Positions 53,561 to 61,347 of a stretch of 64,000 bases of DNA are shown here, piece by piece. Position 1 is the first letter of the stretch; the number at the start of each line of letters is the position of its first letter. This DNA comes from JAXGZG01 sp050952065 (lineage in GTDB: Bacteria > Bacillota > Sulfobacillia > Fermentithermobacillales > Fermentithermobacillaceae). A program made the position numbers and the translations under genes. The notes below the pieces were generated by a model, which saw nothing but the letters and a program-made list of their open reading frames with translations, was not told the DNA's origin and made no database searches. The DNA lies in NCBI GenBank assembly GCA_050952065.1, contig JBMNKF010000003.1:1-64000 (forward strand), given 5' to 3'.

Positions 53561-54118
53561 CTACATGGTGTAAGCAGATTTCACCGAAATGGCAACATAG
53601 GCAAAGCAATTGACCCAGAAATGAGTGAGAGCCACCGTGGCCATGGCTTGCCAGGTACTCTTTTTCTTGCGGCGGACAAAGATGTATGCAAATACCAACC
53701 CGGACGAAGCGGCAGCCAATATACCCAAGATACCGGATGAATAGTGCATCAGAGAAAAGAGAGCTGTGGATACCCCGATCTGGATCGGCGCTTTCTGATG
53801 CAAGCGCTCTGTGAGCCATATGGGAGCCCATTGGAATATGATTGTCTCCAGAACGGGTGCGAGAAGCAACGCGATTTCCCACGGGACATCAGGTTGTTGC
53901 GTCACTAAGGTTTCCCTGGGAAACAGGAACAGGGCAGGCGACAAGATCAGTAATAGCACGATACGGCCCAACAAGCTGTAGACGGCCATGATGATGGTGT
54001 ATATTAATACGTTCTGTTCCTCAAGCCACTGAAAGTGACGGGAATAAAACGTCCTCGTCTTGTTCATCTCCCTACGCTGAACTAGTTTCGTCACCTCCAG
54101 GCGGACTCCTTCCTCCAC
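53561..54118 (-). CDS. CPBP-family membrane protein with a degenerate first motif
   Basis: 185 residues, about five membrane helices. The FxxxH and HxxxN motifs of CPBP/Abi intramembrane proteases are present (FSLMHYS, LTHFWVN). The first motif, normally EExxxR, reads ETIIFQ (LAPVLETIIFQWAPIW), losing one glutamate and the arginine, so activity is doubtful. The start is uncertain: GTG 54118, GTG 54094 and ATG 54067 are all in frame. It is divergent from the tRNA-Leu gene. Confidence 0.75.
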   Translation of the reverse strand: MEEGVRLEVTKLVQRREMNKTRTFYSRHFQWLEEQNVLIYTIIMAVYSLLGRIVLLLILSPALFLFPRETLVTQQPDVPWEIALLLAPVLETIIFQWAPIWLTERLHQKAPIQIGVSTALFSLMHYSSGILGILAAASSGLVFAYIFVRRKKKSTWQAMATVALTHFWVNCFAYVAISVKSAYTM

Positions 54119-54150
54119 CGCGACCCTCTAGGACATACAGAATGCAAATA

Positions 54151-54179
54151 TTGTGACTTGGGCCCAGGCATGCTAAAAT
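54151..54179 (+). promoter_or_regulatory. promoter of tRNA-Leu
   Basis: TTGTGA (54151-54156), 17 bp, then TAAAAT (54174-54179) preceded by TGC, an extended -10. The tRNA begins 14 bases downstream. Confidence 0.7.
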
Positions 54180-54192
54180 GGAGGCTGTTAGT

Positions 54193-54280
54193 GCCGGAGT
54201 GATGGAATTGGCAGTCATGCGCGACTCAAAATCGCGTGCGGTGACCCCGCGTGCGGGTTCGACTCCCGCCTCCGGCACCA
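54193..54280 (+). tRNA. tRNA-Leu (anticodon CAA)
   Basis: 88 bases with an encoded CCA. The acceptor stem GCCGGAG/CTCCGGC is perfect, the anticodon loop is CT-CAA-AA (54227-54229), and the long variable arm (GCGGTGACCCCGC) is that of a class II tRNA. The T-arm CGGGTTCGACTCCCG is standard. It reads UUG leucine codons. No integrase or duplicated 3' end was found nearby. Confidence 0.96.
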
Positions 54281-54439
54281 CTACTAGCAGCAAAGATGGC
54301 TTGACGTGGTCTTCCTACTCCCTAGCCCAATTGGGAGACACGGTGCCGAAACGGTGCCACTACGCTGCTGGTCGAAACACCGACTACTACTCCCAGTTCA
54401 ACGCTACCGTCTCGATACCCTGTTTTTTCCTATCGGATG

Positions 54440-54527
54440 GATAAATGGAGGATTAAACGCGAATCGCGCTGTGTTTGACTCGGTCGAGGAGGTACTCATG
54501 ACGGCTCATCAGTTGAGTCTCTTCTGA
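54440..54527 (+). pseudogene. possible gene remnant ending in a beta-clamp binding motif
   Basis: A frame ending at 54527 closes with SVEEVLMTAHQLSLF. QLSLF at the very C-terminus is the canonical sliding-clamp-binding peptide of Pol IV, MutS-type and similar replication proteins. Nothing upstream resembles such a protein, so this is either a remnant or chance. Confidence 0.2.
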
Positions 54528-54564
54528 AGAGAAACACTGGCCTGCATGGATCAGCAGGCCAGTG
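54526..54564 (-). terminator. terminator of the second CPBP gene
   Basis: CACTGGCCTGC / GCAGGCCAGTG, a perfect 11-bp stem with an eight-base loop (54535-54564), is followed on the minus strand by TTTCTCTTC. It lies 13 bases past the gene's stop. Confidence 0.8.
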
Positions 54565-54576
54565 ATGGTGGTGTCT

Positions 54577-55314
54577 TCATCGCACCAGCTTGGCCGCGTA
54601 TGAGATCGCGGCAAGCATCCCGTCTGAGACATTGTGTATTAAAACTGGCCCGAGCAGGCTCCCGGTGTTGCGGTACATGAAAGCGTAGAAGATGCCAAAG
54701 CCGAAGGCGATCACCAACTGAACCGGATCCAAATAGGTGACCTTGAACGGCGAAATGGTAAATCCGATATGCGCCATGGAGAATAAGACGGCGCTTATGA
54801 CGCCTGCGGTGGGGACAGTGAACCCCGGGAACCGAACTTCGCTCTTCCATGATCTGGCCAGGATGGTAACGATGAGCGACCTGAACAACAGCTCCTCGGC
54901 GATGCCGGGCATTGTGAACATGAACAGGAGGCTTCCGGTCACATTCCGCGCGGTCATGGGATGGCTTACAGCAGACTGCATGGCTGCGCTCGCCATCAGC
55001 ACGTTGAAGACGACGCCGTACACGGCGCACCCGAGGCAGAACCTCCAGAAGACTCTCATGGACCAGTCACTCTTGTTTAGGTTCAGGCCCCACTCAGCTA
55101 TGCCCAGCTTCCATTGCGCGCCGAGCACGACGATGGCCGCGAGAGACAGAACCGTCTGCGCTATGTGGTGCAGGAACCTCCACGCAAACACGCCATCGGG
55201 GTCAAGGCCGGCAAAGCTATTGATCGCCACATCAGCGAATCTCGATGATAGTAGGGGAATCAAGTAGGCTAAAAGCACGGCAAAGATGAGATCTCGGGTC
55301 TTCCTCCGCGTCAT
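54577..55314 (-). CDS. CPBP-family intramembrane metalloprotease
   Basis: 245 residues, about seven membrane helices. All three motifs are intact: EELLFR (GIAEELLFRSLIVTILARSW), FSMAH (AVLFSMAHIGFTI) and HNVSD (LIHNVSDGMLAAI). This is the type II CAAX-processing/bacteriocin-immunity family. Substrate unknown. It differs clearly from the degenerate CPBP protein on the other side of the tRNA. Confidence 0.88.
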   Translation of the reverse strand: MTRRKTRDLIFAVLLAYLIPLLSSRFADVAINSFAGLDPDGVFAWRFLHHIAQTVLSLAAIVVLGAQWKLGIAEWGLNLNKSDWSMRVFWRFCLGCAVYGVVFNVLMASAAMQSAVSHPMTARNVTGSLLFMFTMPGIAEELLFRSLIVTILARSWKSEVRFPGFTVPTAGVISAVLFSMAHIGFTISPFKVTYLDPVQLVIAFGFGIFYAFMYRNTGSLLGPVLIHNVSDGMLAAISYAAKLVR

Positions 55315-55600
55315 ACTACTTCCTTCTTTCTCGTGTAGTGCTCACTGCCAGACTTCTCATTATGGCAGTAATTAGAGACGCGGGCCTAGGGGAGGTGGGG
55401 TACCAGTGACCTGGATGCTCCGTTGGCCTCAGCATTACGCTTATCCCCTCGCTAGCGGGCGGCTGCGGAGCATCCTATGGTAGGAGTACTCGTCAACAAC
55501 AAAGCGGAATACGTACTCGTTGCCGTACATCTCGGCTTGCCTTCGGACTGCATCCTTCTCGGAATGCAGACATCAAGCCTTGGGGTCAAGTTCCGCTTGT

Positions 55601-55831
55601 TCACAATTTCTGTATTCCAAGCAAATCCTCGGCTAGTCGCGAAACGAACCTGTAAGAATCGTAAACGCCCTCGTTATAGAAGTGCGGCGCCAGCTCTTCC
55701 GAGAAGAAGTCCAAAATGAGTATTGCGGCCAAGTCCCCCAGGTCCTCCCCTCGTTCCTCACGGAACCATTTCTTTATCAGCCCTACCATCTCATCTCGTT
55801 TCTCTTTGCTGATATTAAACTTAGGGCCCAT
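55601..55831 (-). CDS. DUF2164 family protein
   Basis: 76 residues from ATG 55831 (GTG 55855 also possible). The pattern ISKEKRDEMVGLIKKWFREE, then GDLAAILILDFFSEELAPHF, then YNEGVYDSYRFVSRLAEDL is that of DUF2164, a small cytoplasmic family of unknown role. The 286 bases upstream of the next minus-strand CPBP start (55315-55600) hold no supported gene. Confidence 0.82.
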   Translation of the reverse strand: MGPKFNISKEKRDEMVGLIKKWFREERGEDLGDLAAILILDFFSEELAPHFYNEGVYDSYRFVSRLAEDLLGIQKL

Positions 55832-56170
55832 AAATCCCACCAACTTCCTCACCAAATCAAGGTATCAAACTTGTTCATATGGCGTTCATCCAGGAGTGTT
55901 CCGTGCTCGAAGGCCGTCTACCTTCTTCGGCTGCGCAAAGCATGAAAACATCGTGGTACATTCAAACGATCAAGCCCCAAGACTGCGCCTAAGATTGCGT
56001 TTGGATGATTACTGACGTGACGACGCGATAGTTTGGACGGACACACCGATTTTGGAGCCCCATGTTTGAAAGTGACGTATTATTGATTTGAGCATAGGCT
56101 CCCGATAGTATAGCTACCTACAGAGGATCCCGAGAGAGGATCTCCAGGGAGCACGTGGGAGGGGTCCATA
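55832..56170. other. gene-free divergent spacer
   Basis: 339 bases between DUF2164 (minus) and the zinc-ribbon membrane protein (plus). Nothing beyond the two ribosome sites was recognised. Confidence 0.4.
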
Positions 56171-56587
56171 TTGAACCACAGACGAAGAACTACAAGCGTA
56201 AAACCGGGGCGCGCTCCTTCTCTCTTGGGCGGAATCGGATCATTGATAGCCATATGTTTCGGCGTCTTGTGGACCATAATGGCCCGTCAGATTACGAAGG
56301 ATGCTCCTTTTGGCATCGTCGGCGTTTTCCCGCTATTTGGGGTCCTCTTCATCATAGCGGGTGTCGTCAATGCTCTGTACCATTTCCGGCAGGCGACCCA
56401 AGAGAAGCGCTACTCTGTACTGGATGTTACCGATTCCGAAACAGAACCCGACCCGTTGAACTTGAGATTTGGCCCGAAAGCGGTGGATGATGTCAAGCAG
56501 CGGCACCGGTTTTGTCCGTATTGCGGTTGTGACACAGAAGATGAGTTTCGGTTCTGTCCCTCCTGTGGCAGGGTGCTGCCTGAATAG
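56171..56587 (+). CDS. membrane protein with C-terminal zinc ribbon
   Basis: 138 residues from a TTG five bases after GGAGGGGT. Two membrane helices (GGIGSLIAICFGVLWTIMAR, VGVFPLFGVLFIIAGVVNAL) are followed by a linker and a zinc ribbon with CPYCG and CPSCGRVLPE at the very end. The type is common in Bacillota but has no assigned role. Its last 95 bases overlap the 3' end of the convergent DUF1287 gene. Confidence 0.72.
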   Translation: MNHRRRTTSVKPGRAPSLLGGIGSLIAICFGVLWTIMARQITKDAPFGIVGVFPLFGVLFIIAGVVNALYHFRQATQEKRYSVLDVTDSETEPDPLNLRFGPKAVDDVKQRHRFCPYCGCDTEDEFRFCPSCGRVLPE

Positions 56588-57446
56588 ATAGGGGTGCCAC
56601 AAGGTCTTCGCGAACCGACAATGTGCTCAGGTCGAGACGGAAGTGCCCGGTCACCTGGTCCTTGCCGCGGCCTAACGCGTTGTTTTCAACGGGACGTCCC
56701 CACCCATGGTGGATAACCAGGGGCATGCCGTCCTTCCTTCTCTTGTCAGAGACTATGCCGATGTGGTCATAGGAATTGCCGAACACTACGATGTCTCCAG
56801 GCTGCCACTCTTCGGCATTGGCCTGGTCCCACGGTTTCACTTCTGTAGTTAGCGACTGGGCCCATCTCGTCAAGAAAACGTACAAGTTTGGCACTCGCCT
56901 GAAGTCGATGTTGGGATCCGGCGAACCTGCCACCCTTGGGTATTCGTCAGGTGCTTCAGCGATATCTGAGTCTACTGATGCTTTCAGATCGTATCCAGCG
57001 TGCCAAAGGGCACGCCACACAAGGTCTGTGCAGACACCTTCATTGTCCGGGGGATAACCGCCATCATAGTAGGCGCTTTTGTACTTGGGTTTCTCTTTGA
57101 TTTGCCGGCGTGCCCCATCTACGATGTCCTGGTAATCGTCAATGCCGTTGGCGTTTGTGTCCAGGCCTGCCGTTACGCGAGGGACTCTGATAGGAGGGCG
57201 GATGCTCGGGAGAATGTCGGCATTCCAAGCAAAGTAGGTAACTCCCGAGGCGACCGCAAGGACGCAGACGACGGCTGCCAGGAGCGATCGGGTTCTCAGT
57301 ACCACTAGTGCGCCTATGGCCACCAGGAGAACAACCAACCCAATGGCTGTCGGACCGGTTGGCGCTAGACTATCCGGTATTCTCAGCAGTACGTCTCTCA
57401 GTATCCCCGGTAGTTCTGCAATTATCGACATCGCAATCGCAAGCAT
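56493..57446 (-). CDS. DUF1287 (NlpC/P60-like) membrane-anchored protein
   Basis: 317 residues; ATG 57446 follows AAGGTGA. The N-terminus has two membrane helices (TAIGLVVLLVAIGALVVL, LLAAVVCVLAVASGVTYFAW). The outside domain shows the DUF1287 pattern: DGARRQIKEKPKYKSAYYDG, the catalytic-type cysteine in EGVCTDLVWRALWHAGYDL, QPGDIVVFGNSYDHIGIVSD with the histidine, and LVIHHGWG. The fold is related to NlpC/P60 cysteine peptidases, suggesting cell-wall or amide hydrolysis. The last 30 or so residues are unlike the family and overlap the opposing gene. Confidence 0.8.
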   Translation of the reverse strand: MLAIAMSIIAELPGILRDVLLRIPDSLAPTGPTAIGLVVLLVAIGALVVLRTRSLLAAVVCVLAVASGVTYFAWNADILPSIRPPIRVPRVTAGLDTNANGIDDYQDIVDGARRQIKEKPKYKSAYYDGGYPPDNEGVCTDLVWRALWHAGYDLKASVDSDIAEAPDEYPRVAGSPDPNIDFRRVPNLYVFLTRWAQSLTTEVKPWDQANAEEWQPGDIVVFGNSYDHIGIVSDKRRKDGMPLVIHHGWGRPVENNALGRGKDQVTGHFRLDLSTLSVREDLVAPLSIQAAPCHRRDRTETHLLCHNRNTDKTGAAA

Positions 57447-57853
57447 AGATTCACCTTGGTTCTTCTTGGCCCTTCTTCGGGAGCCAACTTCTGACGAACT
57501 CTGACCTCTTGACCTTGCCGATCTTTGTCATCACGAGCATTGTACCAATCAGGCCTATCAAGGTGTTGCATCAAATCTCAAGACATCCTTAAAATTCTCT
57601 TAGTTACAATCTCTTAGGGACACTCCTCTTGCGGGCGTACAGTAGTAGACTAGTTCGTGGGTCGCCTTGTGGCATCGTCACAATCAACTTCATCTCCTGG
57701 TACGATGCAACGTTTGCTCTTGTCTGATAACTATTAAGTGTAAGTCGGGCGCCGAATACCATTAATCTCGCGCATTCGGTCCGAACGTGTCAGAAACTAT
57801 CAGAATGTGTTAGGTGCGTTTACGGAATTCTTCACCAACAGGAGGTCTTGTTG
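57447..57853. other. gene-free upstream region of the oxidase cluster
   Basis: 407 bases, relatively AT-rich. No clear promoter or palindrome matching the one before the PucR-type gene was found; GTGTCAGAAACTATCAG with ATGTGTTAGG forms only imperfect repeats. Confidence 0.4.
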
Positions 57854-58171
57854 TTGGACCTGCGCATAGAGGATCACCCGATTCTCAGTTTTCCAGAGAA
57901 GAAGAAAGTGCGGTTTTACTGGCAAGGGCAAGAGATGGTTGGGTACGAAGGAGAGCCTATCGCCAGTGCTTTGCACGCAGCGGGAGTCAAAGTATTGCAT
58001 AGAAGCCTCGTTCTACAAAAACCCAGAGGTTTCTACTGTGCCATCGGGAACTGCTCGTCCTGCCTGGTTGTAGTTGACGGAGTGCCCAATGTTCGCGCTT
58101 GCACTGAGAAACTCAGAGAAGGCATGCGCGTTGAGCGGCAGGATGGTCCTGGGCCTGCCCCCAAAGCTTAG
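57854..58171 (+). CDS. [2Fe-2S] subunit of a flavin amine/amino-acid oxidase complex (HcnA-like)
   Basis: 105 residues. Several TTG codons in a row follow CAGGAGGT; the one at 57854 is eight bases away. The plant-type ferredoxin cysteines are in FYCAIGNCSSCLVVVDGV (C-x4-C-x2-C) and VRACTEKL. HcnA/SoxD-like subunits of this kind carry electrons in hydrogen-cyanide synthase, opine, proline or sarcosine oxidising complexes. First gene of a five-gene unit. Confidence 0.85.
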   Translation: MDLRIEDHPILSFPEKKKVRFYWQGQEMVGYEGEPIASALHAAGVKVLHRSLVLQKPRGFYCAIGNCSSCLVVVDGVPNVRACTEKLREGMRVERQDGPGPAPKA

Positions 58172-58183
58172 GAGGTGAAGCGG

Positions 58184-59287
58184 GTGAAAGAGACACAGCT
58201 TGCAGTAGTCGGAGCGGGACCGGCTGGCATATGTGGAGCGCTAGAAGCCGCTTCACACGGAGTAAAGGTTACAGTAATCGATCGTGCTGATGTCATCGGC
58301 GGTCAACTCATCAAACAGACCCATAAGTTCTTTGGCTGGCACAAAGTTTCTGCGGGTACTCGCGGTATTATCATCGCAAGAAACCTTGCCGAAGAGATGG
58401 CCCAGAACCCAAACATCACTTTTCTTTCGGATACGGAAGTCTTGGGTTACTATTCAGACGGAGTCCTTCTTCTCGAGACGCCTCAAGGAGTTGAGCGTCT
58501 CAAATGCGATAGGACTCTAATCGCCACAGGCGCTGTGGAAAGGACCCTCTTGTTTCCGGGGAACGACCTTCCCGGAGTGTACGGAGCAGGGGCAGTTCAG
58601 ACCCTCATGAACGTTCACGGTGTGAAACCGGGACAGTCAGTGCTTATGGTTGGCTCAGGCAACATCGGACTCATCGTCAGTTACCAGCTGACTCAGGCAG
58701 GAGTTAAGGTTGCCGCACTGGTGGAAGCTGCGCCAAACATAGGCGGATACGCAGTCCACGCCTCGAAAATCCGTAGACTGGGTATTCCGATCCTCACAGG
58801 TCACAGCGTGAAAGAAGTTCACGGACAAGAACAGGTAGAAGGAGCTACCATTTGGCAGCTCGACTCCAAGTGGCAGGGTATTCCAGGAACCGAACAAGAG
58901 ATAGACGTTGATGTGGTGTGCATTGCCACCGGTTTGACTCCTTTGTCAGAACTCCTGTGGCAAGCAGGGGCGGAGATGGTCTACGTTCCGGAACTTGGCG
59001 GGTTCGTGCCGCTCTACGACGAGAACATGGAGACCACCGCCAAGGGTGTATTTGTGGCCGGAGACGCGGCGGGAATTGAGGAAGCTTCCACTGCCATGGC
59101 TGGGGGGAAACTTGCGGGACTTTGCATCGCAGCCAGTCTTGGACATATCCAAGGCGAAGCGTTCACGTCCAAGCGCGACGAAATTCGAAGCGAACTCGAT
59201 GGCCTCCGTTCCGGACCTACCAGCGCTAAGGTAGTAGCTGGTCATGAGCAGGTTAGAAAGCTGTTGGAAAAGAGGGTGAGTTCTTGA
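58184..59287 (+). CDS. FAD/NAD(P)-binding oxidoreductase subunit (HcnB-like)
   Basis: About 367 residues from GTG 58184, eight bases after GGAGG. The FAD site is VVGAGPAGICGALEAASHGV, the second nucleotide site VGSGNIGLIVSYQLTQAG, and the flavin end GVFVAGDAAGIEEASTAMAG. Compared with HcnB/SoxA-type proteins the C-terminal BFD-type iron-sulfur part is missing; it is coded separately at 59797-60081. The last codons overlap the next gene by four bases (TTGA). Confidence 0.88.
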   Translation: MKETQLAVVGAGPAGICGALEAASHGVKVTVIDRADVIGGQLIKQTHKFFGWHKVSAGTRGIIIARNLAEEMAQNPNITFLSDTEVLGYYSDGVLLLETPQGVERLKCDRTLIATGAVERTLLFPGNDLPGVYGAGAVQTLMNVHGVKPGQSVLMVGSGNIGLIVSYQLTQAGVKVAALVEAAPNIGGYAVHASKIRRLGIPILTGHSVKEVHGQEQVEGATIWQLDSKWQGIPGTEQEIDVDVVCIATGLTPLSELLWQAGAEMVYVPELGGFVPLYDENMETTAKGVFVAGDAAGIEEASTAMAGGKLAGLCIAASLGHIQGEAFTSKRDEIRSELDGLRSGPTSAKVVAGHEQVRKLLEKRVSS

Positions 59288-59781
59288 GCGACGCAACTCT
59301 CATCTCTACAGGCGTACCCCAAGCGTCGGACTTGGAGAAGGTCACACCCCCGCTGGAGCGCAGGGAAAAGGGACCGGTCGTGATGATCGAATGTTTCCAG
59401 GAGATTCCCTGCGACCCGTGCGCCTATAGCTGTCGCTTTGGCGCTATCAAAGAATTTGAGGATATCAACGACATTCCGGAAACCGATTGGGATAAATGCA
59501 CGGGATGCGGGATCTGCGTAGCCGCATGTCCCGGTTTGGCCATTTTCGTGATAGACGAGAGTCCCAAAGATGGAACCTGCCGTATAGCCTTACCTTATGA
59601 GCAGGTGCCATTGCCCGTTAAGGGGCAGGAAGTTGACCTTCTGGATAGAGCCGGAACCGTTGTCGGCAAGGGCACCGTTGACCGGGTCATTCCCGGAAGG
59701 AAGCCCGAAGGTACTCCCGTGGTGTGGGTCAAGGCCGCGAAGGAGCTTTCCCTCGTTGCCCGGAACCTGCGCACGGTGTAG
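59284..59781 (+). CDS. 4Fe-4S ferredoxin-like subunit
   Basis: 165 residues. Cysteine clusters are IPCDPCAYSCRFGAI (C-x2-C-x3-C) and KCTGCGICVAACPGLAIF (C-x2-C-x2-C-x3-C), giving one or two iron-sulfur centres, followed by a beta-rich domain. The subunit is an electron carrier between the flavoproteins on either side. TTG start overlapping the upstream stop. Confidence 0.85.
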   Translation: MSDATLISTGVPQASDLEKVTPPLERREKGPVVMIECFQEIPCDPCAYSCRFGAIKEFEDINDIPETDWDKCTGCGICVAACPGLAIFVIDESPKDGTCRIALPYEQVPLPVKGQEVDLLDRAGTVVGKGTVDRVIPGRKPEGTPVVWVKAAKELSLVARNLRTV

Positions 59782-59796
59782 GGAGGCTAGCTGACC

Positions 59797-60081
59797 ATGA
59801 AGGAAGAAGACATCATTGTCTGTCGTTGTGAAGACGTTACTTTGGGAGACATAAGGAAAGCCATCCGCGAAGGTGCAACTACAATGGATGAGATTCGCAG
59901 GATTACTAGGGCGGGGATGGGGCCTTGTCAGGGACGTACTTGCCGGCTTCTGATTGCAGGCGAGCTCGCCAGAGCTTTGGGCAAGCCCGTATCACAGGTA
60001 TCCCCCTCCACGTTCAGGCCTCCAACAAAGGCCATTAAGATGGGCGACCTTGCGCTGGCCGCTCCGAAGGAGGAGGAATAG
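59797..60081 (+). CDS. BFD-like [2Fe-2S] protein
   Basis: 94 residues from an ATG ten bases after GGGAGG. The bacterioferritin-associated-ferredoxin pattern is clear: IIVCRCEDVTLGDIRKAIRE and GMGPCQGRTCRLLIAGELAR (C-x-C and C-x4-C). In related complexes this is the C-terminal domain of the HcnB-type subunit, so a split gene is likely. A GGAGGAGG at its end serves the next gene. Confidence 0.88.
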   Translation: MKEEDIIVCRCEDVTLGDIRKAIREGATTMDEIRRITRAGMGPCQGRTCRLLIAGELARALGKPVSQVSPSTFRPPTKAIKMGDLALAAPKEEE

Positions 60082-60083
60082 CC

Positions 60084-61232
60084 TTGAGACCTACAGCTGA
60101 CGCAGTAGTAATCGGAGGCGGTGTGGTAGGTGCTTCCACGGCATATAACCTCCTGAAGTCCGGTGTGAAAAACGTAGTACTCTGCGAGAAAGCGACTTTT
60201 GCCAACGGTTCGACTGGACGTTGCGGGGCAGGTGTACGCGAGCAGTGGGGTTCGGAAGGAAACTGCCGCTTGGCGCAGGCTGCTATCGATATTCTCGAGG
60301 GCCTGCAGGAAGAGCTGGAGTATGAGCACTCGCTGGAGTTCAAGCAAAACGGGTACCTGATGCTGGCCTACACAGACAAAGAGTGGGACCAGTTTAAGAA
60401 AAACGTGGAATTACAGCATGGGCTCGGCATCAGGGCGCAGTTGCTGACGCCCCAAGGGGCCACCGAGATAGTCCCTCAGCTCAATATTGAGGGATTGCAG
60501 GGAGCCACCTTCAACCCAAGAGACGGGCACGCTAACCCGTTCCATACCACAAGAGCGTATCTGAAGGCTGCGGAGAGACTCGGCGGCGACATCAACTATT
60601 TCACTGAAGTCACAGACATTAAGGTCGAAGGTGGCAGAGTGAAATCGGTCATCACAGACAAGGGCGAGATCGCCACTTCCGTGGTGGTCAACGCCGCAGG
60701 ACCTTGGGCGAAGCAGGTAGGAGCCATGGCCGGGGTGGATTTGCCCTTGTATACTCAGAGACACCAGATCCTGGTTACCGAGCCTGTCGGTTTCTTGCTT
60801 GGCCCAATGCTGATGTCTTTTTCGCTGGGCATTTACTCTCAGCAGACGCCTCACGGCTCGCTGGTAATGGGCATAGGTGACCCAAACGAACCCAAAGGCT
60901 ACGACATCGGACATTCTTGGGAGTTCCTGCACGAAATGAGCAGGATCATGTGCAGACTGTTGCCTCCTCTCAAGGAAGTCAGAGTGGTCAGGCAGTGGTC
61001 AGGGCTCTACACCATGACGCCCGACGCTCACCCGATTCTTGGCGCAGTACCGGGTCTTGATGGGTATTATCAGGCTGTGGGCTTCAGCGGTCACGGGTTC
61101 ATGTTGGCTCCCGTAGTGGGGAGACTCCTGACCTCGATGATCAAAGGAGAAGAGCCGTACATCGATGTTAGCAACCTCGACCTAGGCAGATTCGAGCGAG
61201 GCGACCTCCGCGTCGAACCGTCGGTAGTGTAG
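60084..61232 (+). CDS. FAD-dependent amino-acid/sarcosine-type oxidase subunit (DAO family, HcnC-like)
   Basis: 382 residues from a TTG after GGAGGAGG. The DAO-family FAD motif is VVIGGGVVGASTAYNLLKSG; also seen are TGRCGAGVREQWGSEGN, VVNAAGPWAKQVGAMAGVDL and the C-terminal GLDGYYQAVGFSGHGFMLAP. This is the substrate-oxidising subunit; family members act on sarcosine, glycine, proline, hydroxyproline or opines. The exact amine cannot be told. Last gene of the unit, about 115 bp before the PucR-type regulator. Confidence 0.88.
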   Translation: MRPTADAVVIGGGVVGASTAYNLLKSGVKNVVLCEKATFANGSTGRCGAGVREQWGSEGNCRLAQAAIDILEGLQEELEYEHSLEFKQNGYLMLAYTDKEWDQFKKNVELQHGLGIRAQLLTPQGATEIVPQLNIEGLQGATFNPRDGHANPFHTTRAYLKAAERLGGDINYFTEVTDIKVEGGRVKSVITDKGEIATSVVVNAAGPWAKQVGAMAGVDLPLYTQRHQILVTEPVGFLLGPMLMSFSLGIYSQQTPHGSLVMGIGDPNEPKGYDIGHSWEFLHEMSRIMCRLLPPLKEVRVVRQWSGLYTMTPDAHPILGAVPGLDGYYQAVGFSGHGFMLAPVVGRLLTSMIKGEEPYIDVSNLDLGRFERGDLRVEPSVV

Positions 61233-61321
61233 TCTGTCGAAACAGAGGGAATAATCGTCTGCGTTTTGGGCTTCCGGGGGTTTTGCAGGATTCTTACGGA
61301 ATCTGGCGAACTTGTCCTCCA

Positions 61322-61335
61322 ACACTGTACAGTGT
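61322..61335. promoter_or_regulatory. perfect 14-bp palindrome before the PucR-type gene
   Basis: ACACTGTACAGTGT is a perfect palindrome ending 12 bases before the predicted TTG start and just ahead of the ribosome site. It is placed to work as an operator for autoregulation, but no second copy lies in front of the oxidase genes. Confidence 0.5.
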
Positions 61336-61347
61336 GGGGGGCGTCCC

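Noticed and set aside
54193..54280. Integrated island using tRNA-Leu as attachment site
   Set aside because: No integrase gene and no direct repeat of the tRNA 3' end were found downstream within the window.
55450..55600. Minus-strand frame of about 40 codons (MYGNEYVFRFVVDEYSYHRM)
   Set aside because: It looks protein-like but has no ribosome site, no family resemblance and a stop shortly upstream; too little to call.
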